The translations under genes were made by a program, and so were the position numbers. From Clostridium sp. CAG:221 (lineage in GTDB: Bacteria; Bacillota; Clostridia; Clostridiales; Clostridiaceae), in assembly GCA_000435835.1 (NCBI GenBank), contig FR883388.1:1-27014 (forward strand): a DNA stretch of 27,014 nt. The letters run 5' to 3'. Below, one piece after another: positions 7,070-15,114 of the stretch (positions are counted from its first letter, which is position 1; every line of letters starts with the position of its first letter). The notes below the pieces were generated by a model. That model ran no database searches. It had not been told where the DNA came from and worked only from the letters and a program-made list of their open reading frames with translations.

Positions 7070-8155
7070 ATGTTATTAGATAAATTAGCATTTACAGAAA
7101 ATAAATATGAAGAGCTTTCAGTAAAAATATCAGATCCTTCTATAATGGCTAACCAAAAAGAATGGAGAAAGCTTTGTAAAGAACATGCTGACTTAGAGAT
7201 AATCGTTACAGCATACAGAGAATACAAAAAGGTTTTAGAAGACCTTGAAGCAAATAAGGAAATGTTAGAAGAAGAATCAGATAAAGAAATGAGAGAAATG
7301 TTATCTGAAGAAATTTCTATGTTAAAAGAACAAGAAGCAGAATTAGAAAATAAAATACAAATATTATTATTACCAAAAGATCCAAATGATGATAAGAACG
7401 TATTTGTTGAAATCAGAGGTGGAGCTGGTGGAGATGAAGCAGCTCTATTTGCAGCTAATCTATTCAGAATGTATACAAGATATGCTGAAAACAATAGATG
7501 GTCAGTAGAACTTATGAGTTCAAATGAAAATGACCTTGGTGGATTTAAAGAAGTTGTTTTCATGATAAAAGGTTCTGGTGCATACTCTAAATTGAAGTAT
7601 GAAAGTGGAGTGCATAGAGTTCAAAGAGTTCCTGATACAGAAAGTTCAGGAAGAATTCATACATCAACAGCTACAGTAGCAGTACTTCCAGAAGTTGATG
7701 ATGTTGATATAGAAATCCATGAAAAAGACTTAAGAATTGACGTTTATAGATCATCTGGTAACGGTGGACAATGCGTTAATACTACAGATTCAGCAGTAAG
7801 AATTACTCACTTACCTACAGGAACAGTAGTAGCTTGCCAAGATGAAAAGTCACAGCTTAAGAATAAAGAAAAAGCTATGAAAGTTTTAAGAGCTAGATTA
7901 TATGAAGTTGCAGAAGCAGAAAGATTAGCTGGAATAGCTGAAGATAGAAAGAGCCAAGTAGGAACAGGGGATAGAAGTGAAAGAATAAGAACTTACAACT
8001 ATCCACAAGGAAGAGTAACAGATCACAGAATTGGATTAACATTATATAAATTAGATTCATTCTTAAATGGAGATATAGATGAAGTAATCAATGCTTTAAT
8101 TACTGCAGATCAAGCAGAAAAAATGAAAGCAATGGGAAATACTGATTCAATGTAA
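7070..8155 (+). CDS. prfA: Peptide chain release factor 1
   Basis: Class I release factor that recognises UAA and UAG and triggers hydrolysis of the finished peptide in the ribosome. The 361 residues are typical. The codon-recognition tripeptide is PDT at 188-190, the PxT form that marks RF1 and not RF2 (SPF). The catalytic GGQ is at 232-234 in the context SSGNGGQCVN, and Gln234 is the residue PrmC methylates. GGAGTG precedes the ATG. It has its own promoter and terminator and follows the prmC fusion directly, so enzyme and substrate are adjacent. Confidence 0.97.
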   Translation: MLLDKLAFTENKYEELSVKISDPSIMANQKEWRKLCKEHADLEIIVTAYREYKKVLEDLEANKEMLEEESDKEMREMLSEEISMLKEQEAELENKIQILLLPKDPNDDKNVFVEIRGGAGGDEAALFAANLFRMYTRYAENNRWSVELMSSNENDLGGFKEVVFMIKGSGAYSKLKYESGVHRVQRVPDTESSGRIHTSTATVAVLPEVDDVDIEIHEKDLRIDVYRSSGNGGQCVNTTDSAVRITHLPTGTVVACQDEKSQLKNKEKAMKVLRARLYEVAEAERLAGIAEDRKSQVGTGDRSERIRTYNYPQGRVTDHRIGLTLYKLDSFLNGDIDEVINALITADQAEKMKAMGNTDSM

Positions 8156-8158
8156 TTA

Positions 8159-8190
8159 AAAAAGCCTTGCATTAATTTGTAAGGCTTTTT
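8159..8190 (+). terminator. Terminator of prfA
   Basis: AAAAAGCCTT (8159-8168) pairs with AAGGCTTTTT (8181-8190). The stem extends past one mismatch to CA/TG, and T's close the 3' arm. Confidence 0.85.
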
Positions 8191-8208
8191 CAATAAGTAA
8201 AAAGAACC

Positions 8209-8808
8209 ATGGAAATAAATAGAGCTTTAAAAAGAATAAGAAAAAAAGAAAATATATTTTTTATTATAATGGGTATCTTGGCTGTATTAATACCAACTTT
8301 GGCTTATTTAGCAAATTTAAAAAATACATTTATCTATGTATATATAATGATTATTGAAATTTTAATTTTAATAGCAATATTGTCAAGGATAAACACATGC
8401 ACCTTGAAATTTAAATATTATAATAGCAGGTTTAAAATAAGGCAAGGATTATTTTTAAGAGAAAGCATAATACTTTGTGAAAATGTAGCTATAGTACATA
8501 CAAGTAAAGAGCGAGAAGATGTTGAAATAATTATTGTAACATCAAGTAAATTTAGAAATAAGAAAGCTAGGCCTGTAACAAAAGGATTTTTAAAAAAATA
8601 TCCTGAAGTTGAGCGTGAATACAAAAGATTAAAAAAAATTAATGAAGAACAAACTTATTATTTTCAAATAATACGAAATGGTAGTTTAAGAAAGTACATT
8701 TTTTTAGAAAACATATATACTACTTGTGTTAAATCAGCATATACTCCAGCTGCGATAGAAAGTATAAAGATAGCTAGAGGGCAAATTAATTTTAATGAAA
8801 GAGGGTAA
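8209..8808 (+). CDS. Unknown membrane protein with two N-terminal helices and a possible bacterial PH-like domain
   Basis: I do not recognise a named family. The 199 residues begin with a basic stretch, then two hydrophobic segments (about 16-35 and 41-59) that should anchor it in the membrane with both ends in the cytoplasm. Residues about 66-115 (LKFKYYNSRFKIRQGLFLRE, then alternating hydrophobic strands) have the look of the bPH domains found after two helices in YdbS-type proteins, but this is only a resemblance. The tail is basic and soluble. The ATG has only a weak AAAAGAA upstream and no promoter is visible in the short gap after the prfA terminator, so it may depend on read-through. 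Its stop is 6 nt before ywlC, suggesting co-expression with that gene. Confidence 0.75.
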   Translation: MEINRALKRIRKKENIFFIIMGILAVLIPTLAYLANLKNTFIYVYIMIIEILILIAILSRINTCTLKFKYYNSRFKIRQGLFLRESIILCENVAIVHTSKEREDVEIIIVTSSKFRNKKARPVTKGFLKKYPEVEREYKRLKKINEEQTYYFQIIRNGSLRKYIFLENIYTTCVKSAYTPAAIESIKIARGQINFNERG

Positions 8809-8814
8809 AGGCTA

Positions 8815-9864
8815 ATGAAAACAAAAGTAGCCATAATTAAAAATTTAAATGAAGATAAAGATTTTATTAATGAAGCAGGAAACATAATAAAATCAGGTGG
8901 AACAGTAGCTTTTCCAACAGAAACAGTTTATGGACTAGGAGCTGATGCATTAAATGGAGAAGCAGTAAAGAAAATATTTTTAGCAAAGGGTAGACCTCAG
9001 GATAATCCTCTTATTATCCATGTATCCTCTAAAAAAATTGAAAAGTTTGTTAAGGATGTACCGCCTGTGGCTGAAAAATTAATGGATAAGTTCTGGCCAG
9101 GTCCAATGACCATAATATTAAATAAGAAAGATATAGTACCAGATGAAACAAGTGCAGGGCTTTCTACAATAGGTGTAAGAATGCCTAATTCAGAAATAGC
9201 ACTAAAGCTTATAGAAGCAGCTGGAGTACCTATAGCAGCACCATCAGCAAATATATCTGGTAGACCTAGTCCTACAGATGTGGAAAGATGTATAGAAGAT
9301 TTAGATGGAAAGATTGATTATATTTTAGGTGGAGAAAGAAGCGATATAGGTGTAGAATCTACCATAGTTGATTGTACAGTAAACCCTCCAATGGTACTTA
9401 GACCAGGTGGAATTACTCTGGAAATGTTAAGAACTGTAGATGAAAATATAGTTATTGATGAAGCATTGAAGAAAAAACCATCAGCAGATTTAAAGCCAAA
9501 GGCACCAGGAATGAAGTATAGGCATTATGCACCAAAAGCAAAATTGAAAATTATTAGTGGAAAAAATGAAAAAACTGTTGAAAAAATGTGCAAAATGTTA
9601 GAAAATTATATTAAAAATAATAGTAAAGTAGCAATTATTACTACAGATGAAAATATAGATAGATTTAAAAATTGCGAAGTTTTATCATTAGGAAGAAAAT
9701 ATGATTTAAATGAAATAGCAAAAAATCTTTTTGAAACTTTAAGAAAATGTGATGATTTAGGTGTAGAATATATTTTATGTCAAGGGTTTGAAGAAGATGG
9801 AGTTGGGCTTGCAATTATGAATAGGCTTAATAAAGCTGCAGGTTATGACATTATTAAAGTATAA
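8815..9864 (+). CDS. ywlC: L-threonylcarbamoyladenylate synthase (Sua5/YrdC/YwlC family)
   Basis: First enzyme of tRNA t6A37 modification. It makes threonylcarbamoyl-AMP from threonine, bicarbonate and ATP, which the TsaD complex transfers to ANN-decoding tRNAs. It is 349 residues, the long Sua5 form. The YrdC domain (about 10-205) has FPTETVYGLG, K58-G-R60 with PQDNPL after it, and APSANISGRPSPT. The linker motif PGMKYRHYAPKA is followed by the small Rossmann-like Sua5 domain (about 240-349). GAGGGT upstream overlaps the end of the preceding gene. It ends in its own terminator. Confidence 0.95.
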   Translation: MKTKVAIIKNLNEDKDFINEAGNIIKSGGTVAFPTETVYGLGADALNGEAVKKIFLAKGRPQDNPLIIHVSSKKIEKFVKDVPPVAEKLMDKFWPGPMTIILNKKDIVPDETSAGLSTIGVRMPNSEIALKLIEAAGVPIAAPSANISGRPSPTDVERCIEDLDGKIDYILGGERSDIGVESTIVDCTVNPPMVLRPGGITLEMLRTVDENIVIDEALKKKPSADLKPKAPGMKYRHYAPKAKLKIISGKNEKTVEKMCKMLENYIKNNSKVAIITTDENIDRFKNCEVLSLGRKYDLNEIAKNLFETLRKCDDLGVEYILCQGFEEDGVGLAIMNRLNKAAGYDIIKV

Positions 9865-9865
9865 T

Positions 9866-9898
9866 AAGGGGAGGGTGGGTTACCATTCTCCTTTTTTT
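9866..9898 (+). terminator. Terminator of ywlC
   Basis: A GGAGGGTGG arm (9870-9878) pairs with CCATTCTCC (9883-9891), including two G-U pairs, with a GTTA loop. Seven T follow. Confidence 0.8.
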
Positions 9899-9944
9899 AT
9901 AAAAATTTAACTTGAGAGTATATCTATTAAAGGAGGAGCAGAGT

Positions 9945-10394
9945 ATGAAGATAGCTTTAGGCTGTGACCATGGCGGTTTGAATTTAAAAAATGAAATTTT
10001 AAATTATTTAAAAGAAGAAGGTATGGAAGTTAAAGATTTTGGAACTTATACAGAAGAAGCTTGTGATTATGCAGATATTTCATTACCAGTTGCTGAAGCA
10101 GTAGCTGCTAAGGAATTTGATTTCGGTATATTAATATGTGGTACAGGAATTGGTATAGGAATAGCAGCAAACAAAGTTCCAGGAATAAGAGCAGCCTTAT
10201 GTTCAGATACTTTTAGTGCACATGCTACTAGAGAACATAATGATGCCAATATATTAACAATGGGAGAAAGAGTAGTAGGGAAAGGCCTTGCTATAGATAT
10301 AGTAAAAACGTTCCTAAGTGCAGAATTCCAAGGTGGAAGACATGCTACAAGAATTGCTAAAATAACAGACATAGAAAAAAAATATAGTAAATAA
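9945..10394 (+). CDS. rpiB: Ribose-5-phosphate isomerase B
   Basis: Interconverts ribose 5-phosphate and ribulose 5-phosphate in the pentose phosphate pathway and so feeds PRPP synthesis. It is 149 residues, normal for RpiB/LacA-B proteins. It has CDHGG near the N-terminus, Cys65 in ICGTGIGIGIAANK (active-site cysteine) and His98 in REHNDAN. The ATG at 9945 is chosen because AGGAGGAG at 9931-9938 lies just before it; an earlier in-frame start at 9912 would run through that site. No promoter is evident between the preceding terminator and this gene. With only 36 nt before upp and no terminator, the two are probably one operon that links sugar phosphate and uracil salvage. Confidence 0.94.
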   Translation: MKIALGCDHGGLNLKNEILNYLKEEGMEVKDFGTYTEEACDYADISLPVAEAVAAKEFDFGILICGTGIGIGIAANKVPGIRAALCSDTFSAHATREHNDANILTMGERVVGKGLAIDIVKTFLSAEFQGGRHATRIAKITDIEKKYSK

Positions 10395-10430
10395 TAATTA
10401 TTAAGATTATTTTTTATTTGGAGGTAACAT

Positions 10431-11060
10431 ATGAGTAAAGTAACACAAATTAATCATCCTTTAATATTACACAAATTAGCGTTTATCAGAAGTAAAGATA
10501 CAGGTTCTAAGTATTTTAGAGAACTAGTAGAAGAAGTATCTATGTTAATGGCTTATGAAGCAACTAGGGATTTAAGTACAGAGGAAGTTGAAATAGAAAC
10601 ACCTATTTGTACAACAAAATGTCAAATGTTAGCAGGTAAGAAATTAGCTGTAGTACCTATATTAAGAGCTGGGCTTGGAATGGTTGACGGTATATTAAAC
10701 TTAGTACCTGCAGCAAAAGTAGGTCATATAGGATTATACAGAGACGAAGAAACTCTTCAACCAGTAGAATATTTCTGTAAGCTTCCACAAGATATAGCAG
10801 AAAGAGATGTTTTTGTAGTTGATCCAATGTTAGCAACTGGAGGATCAGCAGCAGATGCTATAACTTTATTAAAGCAAAGGGGAGCAAAGAAAATTAGATT
10901 AATGTGTTTAATCTCTTCTCCAAATGGAATTGAGTTAGTGCAAGAGCAACATCCAGATGTAGATATCTATGTTGCTGCCATAGATGAAAAGTTAAATGAA
11001 AAAGGATATATTGTTCCAGGTCTTGGAGACGCTGGAGACAGACTGTTCGGAACTAAATAA
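10431..11060 (+). CDS. upp: Uracil phosphoribosyltransferase
   Basis: Salvage enzyme that makes UMP from uracil and PRPP. It is 209 residues. The PRPP-binding loop VVDPMLATGGSA has Asp131 to Ser139, and the C-terminal uracil-binding region GYIVPGLGDAGDRLFGT is intact. TTTGGAGG lies just before the ATG. A strong terminator follows immediately after the stop. Confidence 0.97.
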   Translation: MSKVTQINHPLILHKLAFIRSKDTGSKYFRELVEEVSMLMAYEATRDLSTEEVEIETPICTTKCQMLAGKKLAVVPILRAGLGMVDGILNLVPAAKVGHIGLYRDEETLQPVEYFCKLPQDIAERDVFVVDPMLATGGSAADAITLLKQRGAKKIRLMCLISSPNGIELVQEQHPDVDIYVAAIDEKLNEKGYIVPGLGDAGDRLFGTK

Positions 11061-11086
11061 AAAACGAAGCTTAGGCTTCGTTTTTT
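11059..11086 (+). terminator. Terminator of upp
   Basis: ACGAAGC pairs with GCTTCGT around a TTAG loop (11071-11074). The stem is extended by A/T pairs on both sides and six T at 11081-11086. It could also work on the other strand. Confidence 0.9.
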
Positions 11087-11275
11087 ATAACTTGTAAGCA
11101 AGTTATAAAATTATGAATTATGAATTGTGGAATAAACTCCTTAAGGGAGTTTAGAAATATTTTTTAGAAACTCTTTGAGTTTCATCCTTAATTCATCATT
11201 CAGCACTCATCATTCATCATTAACACCTAGTTTTTCTGTAAAGTTTTTTAACTTTATAGAAAAACTAGGTGTTAA
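11085..11275. repeat. Cluster of four hairpins between upp and the dCMP deaminase gene
   Basis: In order: TTATAACTTG/CAAGTTATAA (11085-11108, 10 bp, loop TAAG); TAAACTCC/GGAGTTTA (11133-11153); GAAACTC/GAGTTTC (11167-11183); and a 25-bp stem (11220-11244 with 11251-11275, one G-U pair, 6-nt loop). Flanking ATGAATT-type and ATTCATC-type repeats at 11111-11127 and 11191-11222 are roughly complementary, so hairpins two and three may sit inside a larger fold-back. No T-tract follows the last stem. TATAAT at 11280-11285 just beyond it could be a -10, but without a matching -35. Confidence 0.6.
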
Positions 11276-11310
11276 GTAGTATAATTTAAAAAAACAAAGG
11301 AGGGTATAGG

Positions 11311-11805
11311 ATGAAAAGACAAGAATACTTATCGTGGGATGATTATTTTATGGCTGTTGCACTTTTATCGGGGAAAAGAAGTAAAGATCCAAGTACTCAA
11401 GTTGGTGCATGTATAGTAAATAAAAATAATATAATAGAAAGCATAGGATACAATGGTTTTCCTAAAGGATGTTCTGACGATGAATTTCCATGGGAAAGAG
11501 AAGGTGACACTTTAAATACAAAATATGCATATGTAGTTCATGGAGAATTAAATGCAATATTAAATTGTAAAGGTAAAGACTTAACTGGATGTAGAATATA
11601 TGTAGGATTATTCCCATGCAATGAATGTGCGAAAGCCATAATACAATCAGGAATAAAAGAAGTTGTATATTTAAGTGATAAATATGCTGATACAGATATA
11701 GTAAAGGCATCAAAAAGAATGTTAAATGCTGCAGGAGTTAAATTAACTCAATTAGAACCAGAACATTTTAAAATTGAATTATCATTAGATAAATCATTAA
11801 TATAA
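11311..11805 (+). CDS. dCMP deaminase family protein (ComEB-like)
   Basis: Zinc enzyme that most likely deaminates dCMP to dUMP, feeding thymidylate synthesis. It is 164 residues. The cytidine/deoxycytidylate deaminase signature is complete: His77 and the catalytic Glu79 in VHGELNAI, and Cys103 and Cys106 in PCNEC. The N-terminus (SWDDYFMAVALLSGKRSKDPSTQVGA) and the GYNGFPKGCSDDE loop are typical of dCMP deaminases. The usual HAE reads HGE here. AAGGAGGGT lies upstream of the ATG. The B. subtilis relative is ComEB; the competence link in that name need not apply. It stands alone, downstream of the hairpin cluster. Confidence 0.93.
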   Translation: MKRQEYLSWDDYFMAVALLSGKRSKDPSTQVGACIVNKNNIIESIGYNGFPKGCSDDEFPWEREGDTLNTKYAYVVHGELNAILNCKGKDLTGCRIYVGLFPCNECAKAIIQSGIKEVVYLSDKYADTDIVKASKRMLNAAGVKLTQLEPEHFKIELSLDKSLI

Positions 11806-12016
11806 TTATGTTTATAGATAATAGTATTATATAAACTTATAAATAAATAGATTAAAGGGATAGTTAAAATTTAGTTTATGTTATTTACAGGTTTAAATAG
11901 TACTATTTTGTTTTATTTATAGAAAAGAATAAAAAATATCCTTTAAAATACAGAAATTTTTTAAAAAACACAAATAGTATAAAATGCAGGCAATTAGAAA
12001 ATATTTTAAAAAATGG

Positions 12017-12045
12017 TTGAATATGGAAAATGCAAGAGGTATAAT
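12017..12045 (+). promoter_or_regulatory. thl promoter
   Basis: TTGAAT (12017-12022), a 17-nt spacer and TATAAT (12040-12045), near consensus. The start should fall near 12052. The rest of the 11806-12016 spacer is AT-rich and shows no further gene. Confidence 0.8.
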
Positions 12046-12049
12046 TGAA

Positions 12050-12067
12050 TTGTTAAATGTTTAACAT
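12050..12067 (+). promoter_or_regulatory. Rex-like redox operator over the thl start site
   Basis: TTGTTAA-ATGT-TTAACAT matches the clostridial Rex consensus TTGTTAANNNNTTAACAA at all but one defined position. It lies directly over the predicted transcription start, so bound Rex would block initiation. In known systems a high NADH/NAD+ ratio releases Rex. Confidence 0.65.
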
Positions 12068-12104
12068 TTATTGCATTAAAGTGTAAATTTTGGAGGGTAA
12101 ATTT

Positions 12105-13286
12105 ATGAGAGAAGTTGTAATAGCAAGTGCTGTAAGAACAGCTATAGGAACTTTTGGAGGAGCATTAAAAGATGTTCCAGCTGCAGACTTAGGAGCAATA
12201 GTAATTAAAGAAGCTGTAAATAGAGCTGGTATAAAGCCAGAATTAGTTAATGAAGTTGTAATGGGAAATGTTATACAAGCTGGTTTAGGACAAAATGTTG
12301 CAAGACAAGCTGCCGTAAAAGCTGGTCTTCCAATAGAAATTCCAGCAATGACTTTAAATATGGTATGTGGATCAGGACTTAGAAGTGTTGCTTTAGCAGC
12401 TCAAATGATTAAAGCAGGGGACTGTGATGTAGTAGTAGCTGGTGGTATGGAAAATATGTCAAGAGCACCATATGCATTAGAAACTACTAGATGGGGTCAA
12501 AGAATGGGTGATGGAAAGCTTGTTGACACTATGATAAAAGATGCATTAAGTGACGCATTCAATAATTATCATATGGGTGTAACTGCTGAAAATATAGTAA
12601 AGGAATGGGGATTAACTAGAGAAGAATTAGATGAATTCTCACTTAATTCTCAATTAAAGGCTGAAAAGGCTATTAAAGAAGGAAAATTCAAAGATGAAAT
12701 AGTTCCAGTTATGGTTCCACAAAGAAAAGGTGAACCTAAAGTTTTTGATACTGATGAAGGACCAAGATTTGGTTCAACTATGGAAGGTTTAGCAAGATTA
12801 AAGCCATGTTTCATTAAGGATGGAAAAGTTACTGCAGGTAATTCATCAGGAATTAATGATGGAGCAGCAGCTTTCGTAGTAATGAGTGCAGAAAAAGCAA
12901 CTGAACTTGGAGTTACTCCTTTAGCTACAATAGTATCTTATGGACATAAAGGATTAGATCCAGCAATAATGGGATATGGACCATTCCATGCAACAAAAGC
13001 AGCTATGGAAAATGCAAACCTAACTGTGGAAGATATGGATCTTATTGAAGCAAATGAAGCATTTGCAGCTCAAAGTATTGCTGTTGCAAAAGATTTACAC
13101 TTTGATATGTCAAAAGTAAATGTAAATGGAGGAGCTGTTGCATTAGGACATCCAGTTGGAGCATCTGGTGCAAGAATATTGGTAACTTTATTACATGAAA
13201 TGCAAAGAAGAGATGCTAAGAAGGGATTAGCAACACTTTGTATAGGTGGCGGTATGGGAACTGCCATGATAGTTGAAAGAAAATAA
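12105..13286 (+). CDS. thl: Acetyl-CoA acetyltransferase (thiolase)
   Basis: Condenses two acetyl-CoA to acetoacetyl-CoA, the entry step of clostridial butyrate (and, where present, solvent) formation. It is 393 residues and full length. The catalytic residues are visible: Cys88 in NMVCGSGLRS (acyl acceptor), His349 in GGAVALGHPVGASGAR and Cys379 in LCIGGGMG. The ATG at 12105 is preceded by GGAGGG at 12092-12097; a TTG at 12090 overlaps that site and is not the start. It is a single-gene unit with a strong promoter, a Rex-like operator and a terminator, placed between nucleotide genes and the ATP synthase operon. Confidence 0.97.
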   Translation: MREVVIASAVRTAIGTFGGALKDVPAADLGAIVIKEAVNRAGIKPELVNEVVMGNVIQAGLGQNVARQAAVKAGLPIEIPAMTLNMVCGSGLRSVALAAQMIKAGDCDVVVAGGMENMSRAPYALETTRWGQRMGDGKLVDTMIKDALSDAFNNYHMGVTAENIVKEWGLTREELDEFSLNSQLKAEKAIKEGKFKDEIVPVMVPQRKGEPKVFDTDEGPRFGSTMEGLARLKPCFIKDGKVTAGNSSGINDGAAAFVVMSAEKATELGVTPLATIVSYGHKGLDPAIMGYGPFHATKAAMENANLTVEDMDLIEANEAFAAQSIAVAKDLHFDMSKVNVNGGAVALGHPVGASGARILVTLLHEMQRRDAKKGLATLCIGGGMGTAMIVERK

Positions 13287-13313
13287 CACACAATTCATTA
13301 TGTTTAGTATAAA

Positions 13314-13351
13314 AATGAGGAGTATTCAGTGGTGGATACTTCTTATTTTTT
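13314..13351 (+). terminator. Terminator of thl
   Basis: AATGAGGAGTAT (13314-13325) pairs with ATACTTCTTATT (13336-13347), with two G-U pairs and a 10-nt loop. The run of T continues to 13351. Confidence 0.75.
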
Positions 13352-13804
13352 GGATTAAAGCAAGTGTAATAAAGCTATATAAGAAGTTAATGGTCATTAT
13401 AAATAATTTTTATATAAATAATTTACAAAATAAAATGAATAATTTTAATTTAAATTATTCATAATATGTTTACAATATAATATAAAATACCTTATACAAA
13501 TAAGAGAAAAGCAGTAAATACTAAAAAAACACTTGGAAAATTAATAAAATGCAAATATGAAAATGATATCATAATTAATATATTAGAATTAAATAAAAGA
13601 AAATTCTGACAATTGCATAAAGTGAAAATATCCTTCAATTTTTATATGAAAAACGGTGGAAAATGTAGATTAAGTAAGAAAAATTAATTAAATAACCGAT
13701 TTTTTTAATGGGAAATGAATAAATGATATTAAATTGGCAAATATGAGGTTTTAATAAATTATTTAACGGGAATATAATACAAAGAGTTACTGGAGGAGAT
13801 TTAT
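13352..13804 (+). other. AT-rich spacer before the ATP synthase operon
   Basis: No convincing gene is seen in these 450 nt. They hold a perfect 11-bp inverted repeat (13435-13462, 6-nt loop) without a T-tract on the + strand, and a promoter-like pair TTTACA (13469-13474), 18 nt, TATACA (13493-13498). Nearer atpI, TATAAT (13773-13778) has only a poor -35, and TTGGCA (13734-13739) is 17 nt from AATTAT. I cannot say which of these drives the operon. AGGAG precedes the atpI ATG. Confidence 0.4.
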
Positions 13805-14167
13805 ATGACTATAGAAATGAAGGCTCTTTTAAAGCTTGTCATAAAAGAGGACATATTATTTGGGTCAATTATTGCATTAATTATTTTCTTTATAAATCCT
13901 AAAGGTGCACTTATATTTTTATTAGGAATAATAATAGCTATGCTAAACTTTGTGATTAGAGGTATTATTCTTGACAAAAGTCTAAATGCAGGAAAAGGAA
14001 ATGTATTTTCCGTAGTAAGTACATTTATTAGAATTTCAACAGTAATAATAATTGCATTAATTTTTGCAAATAATAAATATCATCTTCTTTTATATTTAGC
14101 AGGGTTTATAACACATTTTCCAATTATAATTTTTGGTTGGATTAAGAGCCAGAAAGGAAGTGATTAA
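13805..14167 (+). CDS. atpI: ATP synthase protein I
   Basis: Small membrane protein that heads many bacterial atp operons and is thought to help assembly of the c-ring or ion transport. It is 120 residues with four hydrophobic segments (about 18-31, 34-52, 68-87 and 92-112). The sequence is poorly conserved in this family, so the call rests on size, topology and position. TGGAGGAG precedes the ATG. Its TAA is followed at once by the ATG of atpB (TAAATG), so translation is coupled. Confidence 0.85.
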   Translation: MTIEMKALLKLVIKEDILFGSIIALIIFFINPKGALIFLLGIIIAMLNFVIRGIILDKSLNAGKGNVFSVVSTFIRISTVIIIALIFANNKYHLLLYLAGFITHFPIIIFGWIKSQKGSD

Positions 14168-14851
14168 ATGGATGTTAGCGAAGCCATTTATACCTTTTAC
14201 ATCGGAGGTCTTGCTTTAGATATAAAACCAGAAGCAATAATTCAGTTAATAGTAATATTATTAGTTGGAGTATTAGCTTGGTGGTCAACAAAAGATTTAA
14301 AACGAAGACCAGAAGGTAAAAAACAAATTGTTGTAGAATATATTTACACATCATTAATGAATTTGGTAGATGCTAATATGGGAGAAAAATATAGGGATGT
14401 AATTCCTTTTATAGGAACTATAGCAGCATTTATCTTACCTATGAACCTTTTAGGACTTATAGGTATAGCTCCAACAACAAAGAATTATAGTGTAGCCCTT
14501 ACTTTAGGATTAATTTCATTCTTTGCAATACAAGGATATGCAATTAAGAAAGTAGGACTAGGACATTATTTTTTAGGTTACGGAGAGCCAATGTTATTCA
14601 TGTTGCCACTTAATATAATTGAGAGAATAATGCTTCCAGTTTCATTGTCTTTAAGATTATTTGGTAACATACTAGCAGCGTCATTTATCGTTGAGCTAGT
14701 GTATGAATCACTTGAAAAAGTTGCATGGATAGCTCAGATAGGGCTTCCAGTACCATTACATGCATATTTTGATGTATTTGATGGAACAATTCAAATGGTT
14801 ATCTTTGTTATGTTAACAATGATAAATATGAAAGTCGTAGCAGAACATTAA
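14168..14851 (+). CDS. atpB: ATP synthase F0 subunit a
   Basis: Membrane stator subunit that forms the ion half-channels against the c-ring. It is 227 residues with five or six hydrophobic helices. The essential arginine is Arg163 in SLSLRLFGNILA, equivalent to Arg210 of E. coli. The final helix (FVMLTMINMKVVAEH) is also typical. It has no gap from atpI, and AGGAGG for atpE lies directly after it. Confidence 0.97.
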   Translation: MDVSEAIYTFYIGGLALDIKPEAIIQLIVILLVGVLAWWSTKDLKRRPEGKKQIVVEYIYTSLMNLVDANMGEKYRDVIPFIGTIAAFILPMNLLGLIGIAPTTKNYSVALTLGLISFFAIQGYAIKKVGLGHYFLGYGEPMLFMLPLNIIERIMLPVSLSLRLFGNILAASFIVELVYESLEKVAWIAQIGLPVPLHAYFDVFDGTIQMVIFVMLTMINMKVVAEH

Positions 14852-14871
14852 TTTTTAGGAGGTATTTAGTA

Positions 14872-15099
14872 ATGAGCGATTTAGGAGTAAAAGCAATAGC
14901 AGCAGCAATAGCGGTATTAGTAGGTATAGGAGCAGGTATCGGAATAGGTATAGCAACAGGGAAAGCAGTTGAAGGTATAGCAAGACAGCCTGAAGCAAGT
15001 GGTAAAATTACAACAACTTTACTTATAGGTGCTGGGTTTGCAGAAGCAACAGCTATTTATGGATTACTAATTTCAATCTTATTAATTTTCGTATTCTAA
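14872..15099 (+). CDS. atpE: ATP synthase F0 subunit c
   Basis: Ring-forming rotor subunit. It is 75 residues: two membrane helices joined by the polar loop ARQPEASGK. The ion-carrying carboxylate is Glu58 in GAGFAEATAIYG. Compared with the Na+-binding c subunit of Ilyobacter, the Gln of helix 1 is Ile25 and the Ser after the Glu is Ala59, while Thr60 and Tyr63 are kept. This favours proton coupling, an inference from my memory of that motif. TTAGGAGG gives a strong start, as expected for the subunit needed in most copies. Confidence 0.96.
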   Translation: MSDLGVKAIAAAIAVLVGIGAGIGIGIATGKAVEGIARQPEASGKITTTLLIGAGFAEATAIYGLLISILLIFVF

Positions 15100-15114
15100 T
15101 AAAAACATAATTAG

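Noticed and set aside
7018..7563. 181-codon minus-strand open frame opposite prfA
   Set aside because: It is Ser-rich low-complexity coding that mirrors the Glu/Lys-rich prfA helices, has no ribosome binding site, and prfA is certain on the other strand.
11220..11275. 25-bp hairpin as a second terminator of upp
   Set aside because: Neither strand has a T-run after the stem, and upp already has a complete terminator at 11059-11086.
13273..13464. 63-codon open frame after thl
   Set aside because: It begins inside thl, runs through the thl terminator, has no ribosome binding site and reads as AT-rich noise.
14872..15099. Na+-specific ATP synthase c-ring
   Set aside because: The Gln and Ser ligands of the Na+ motif are Ile25 and Ala59.
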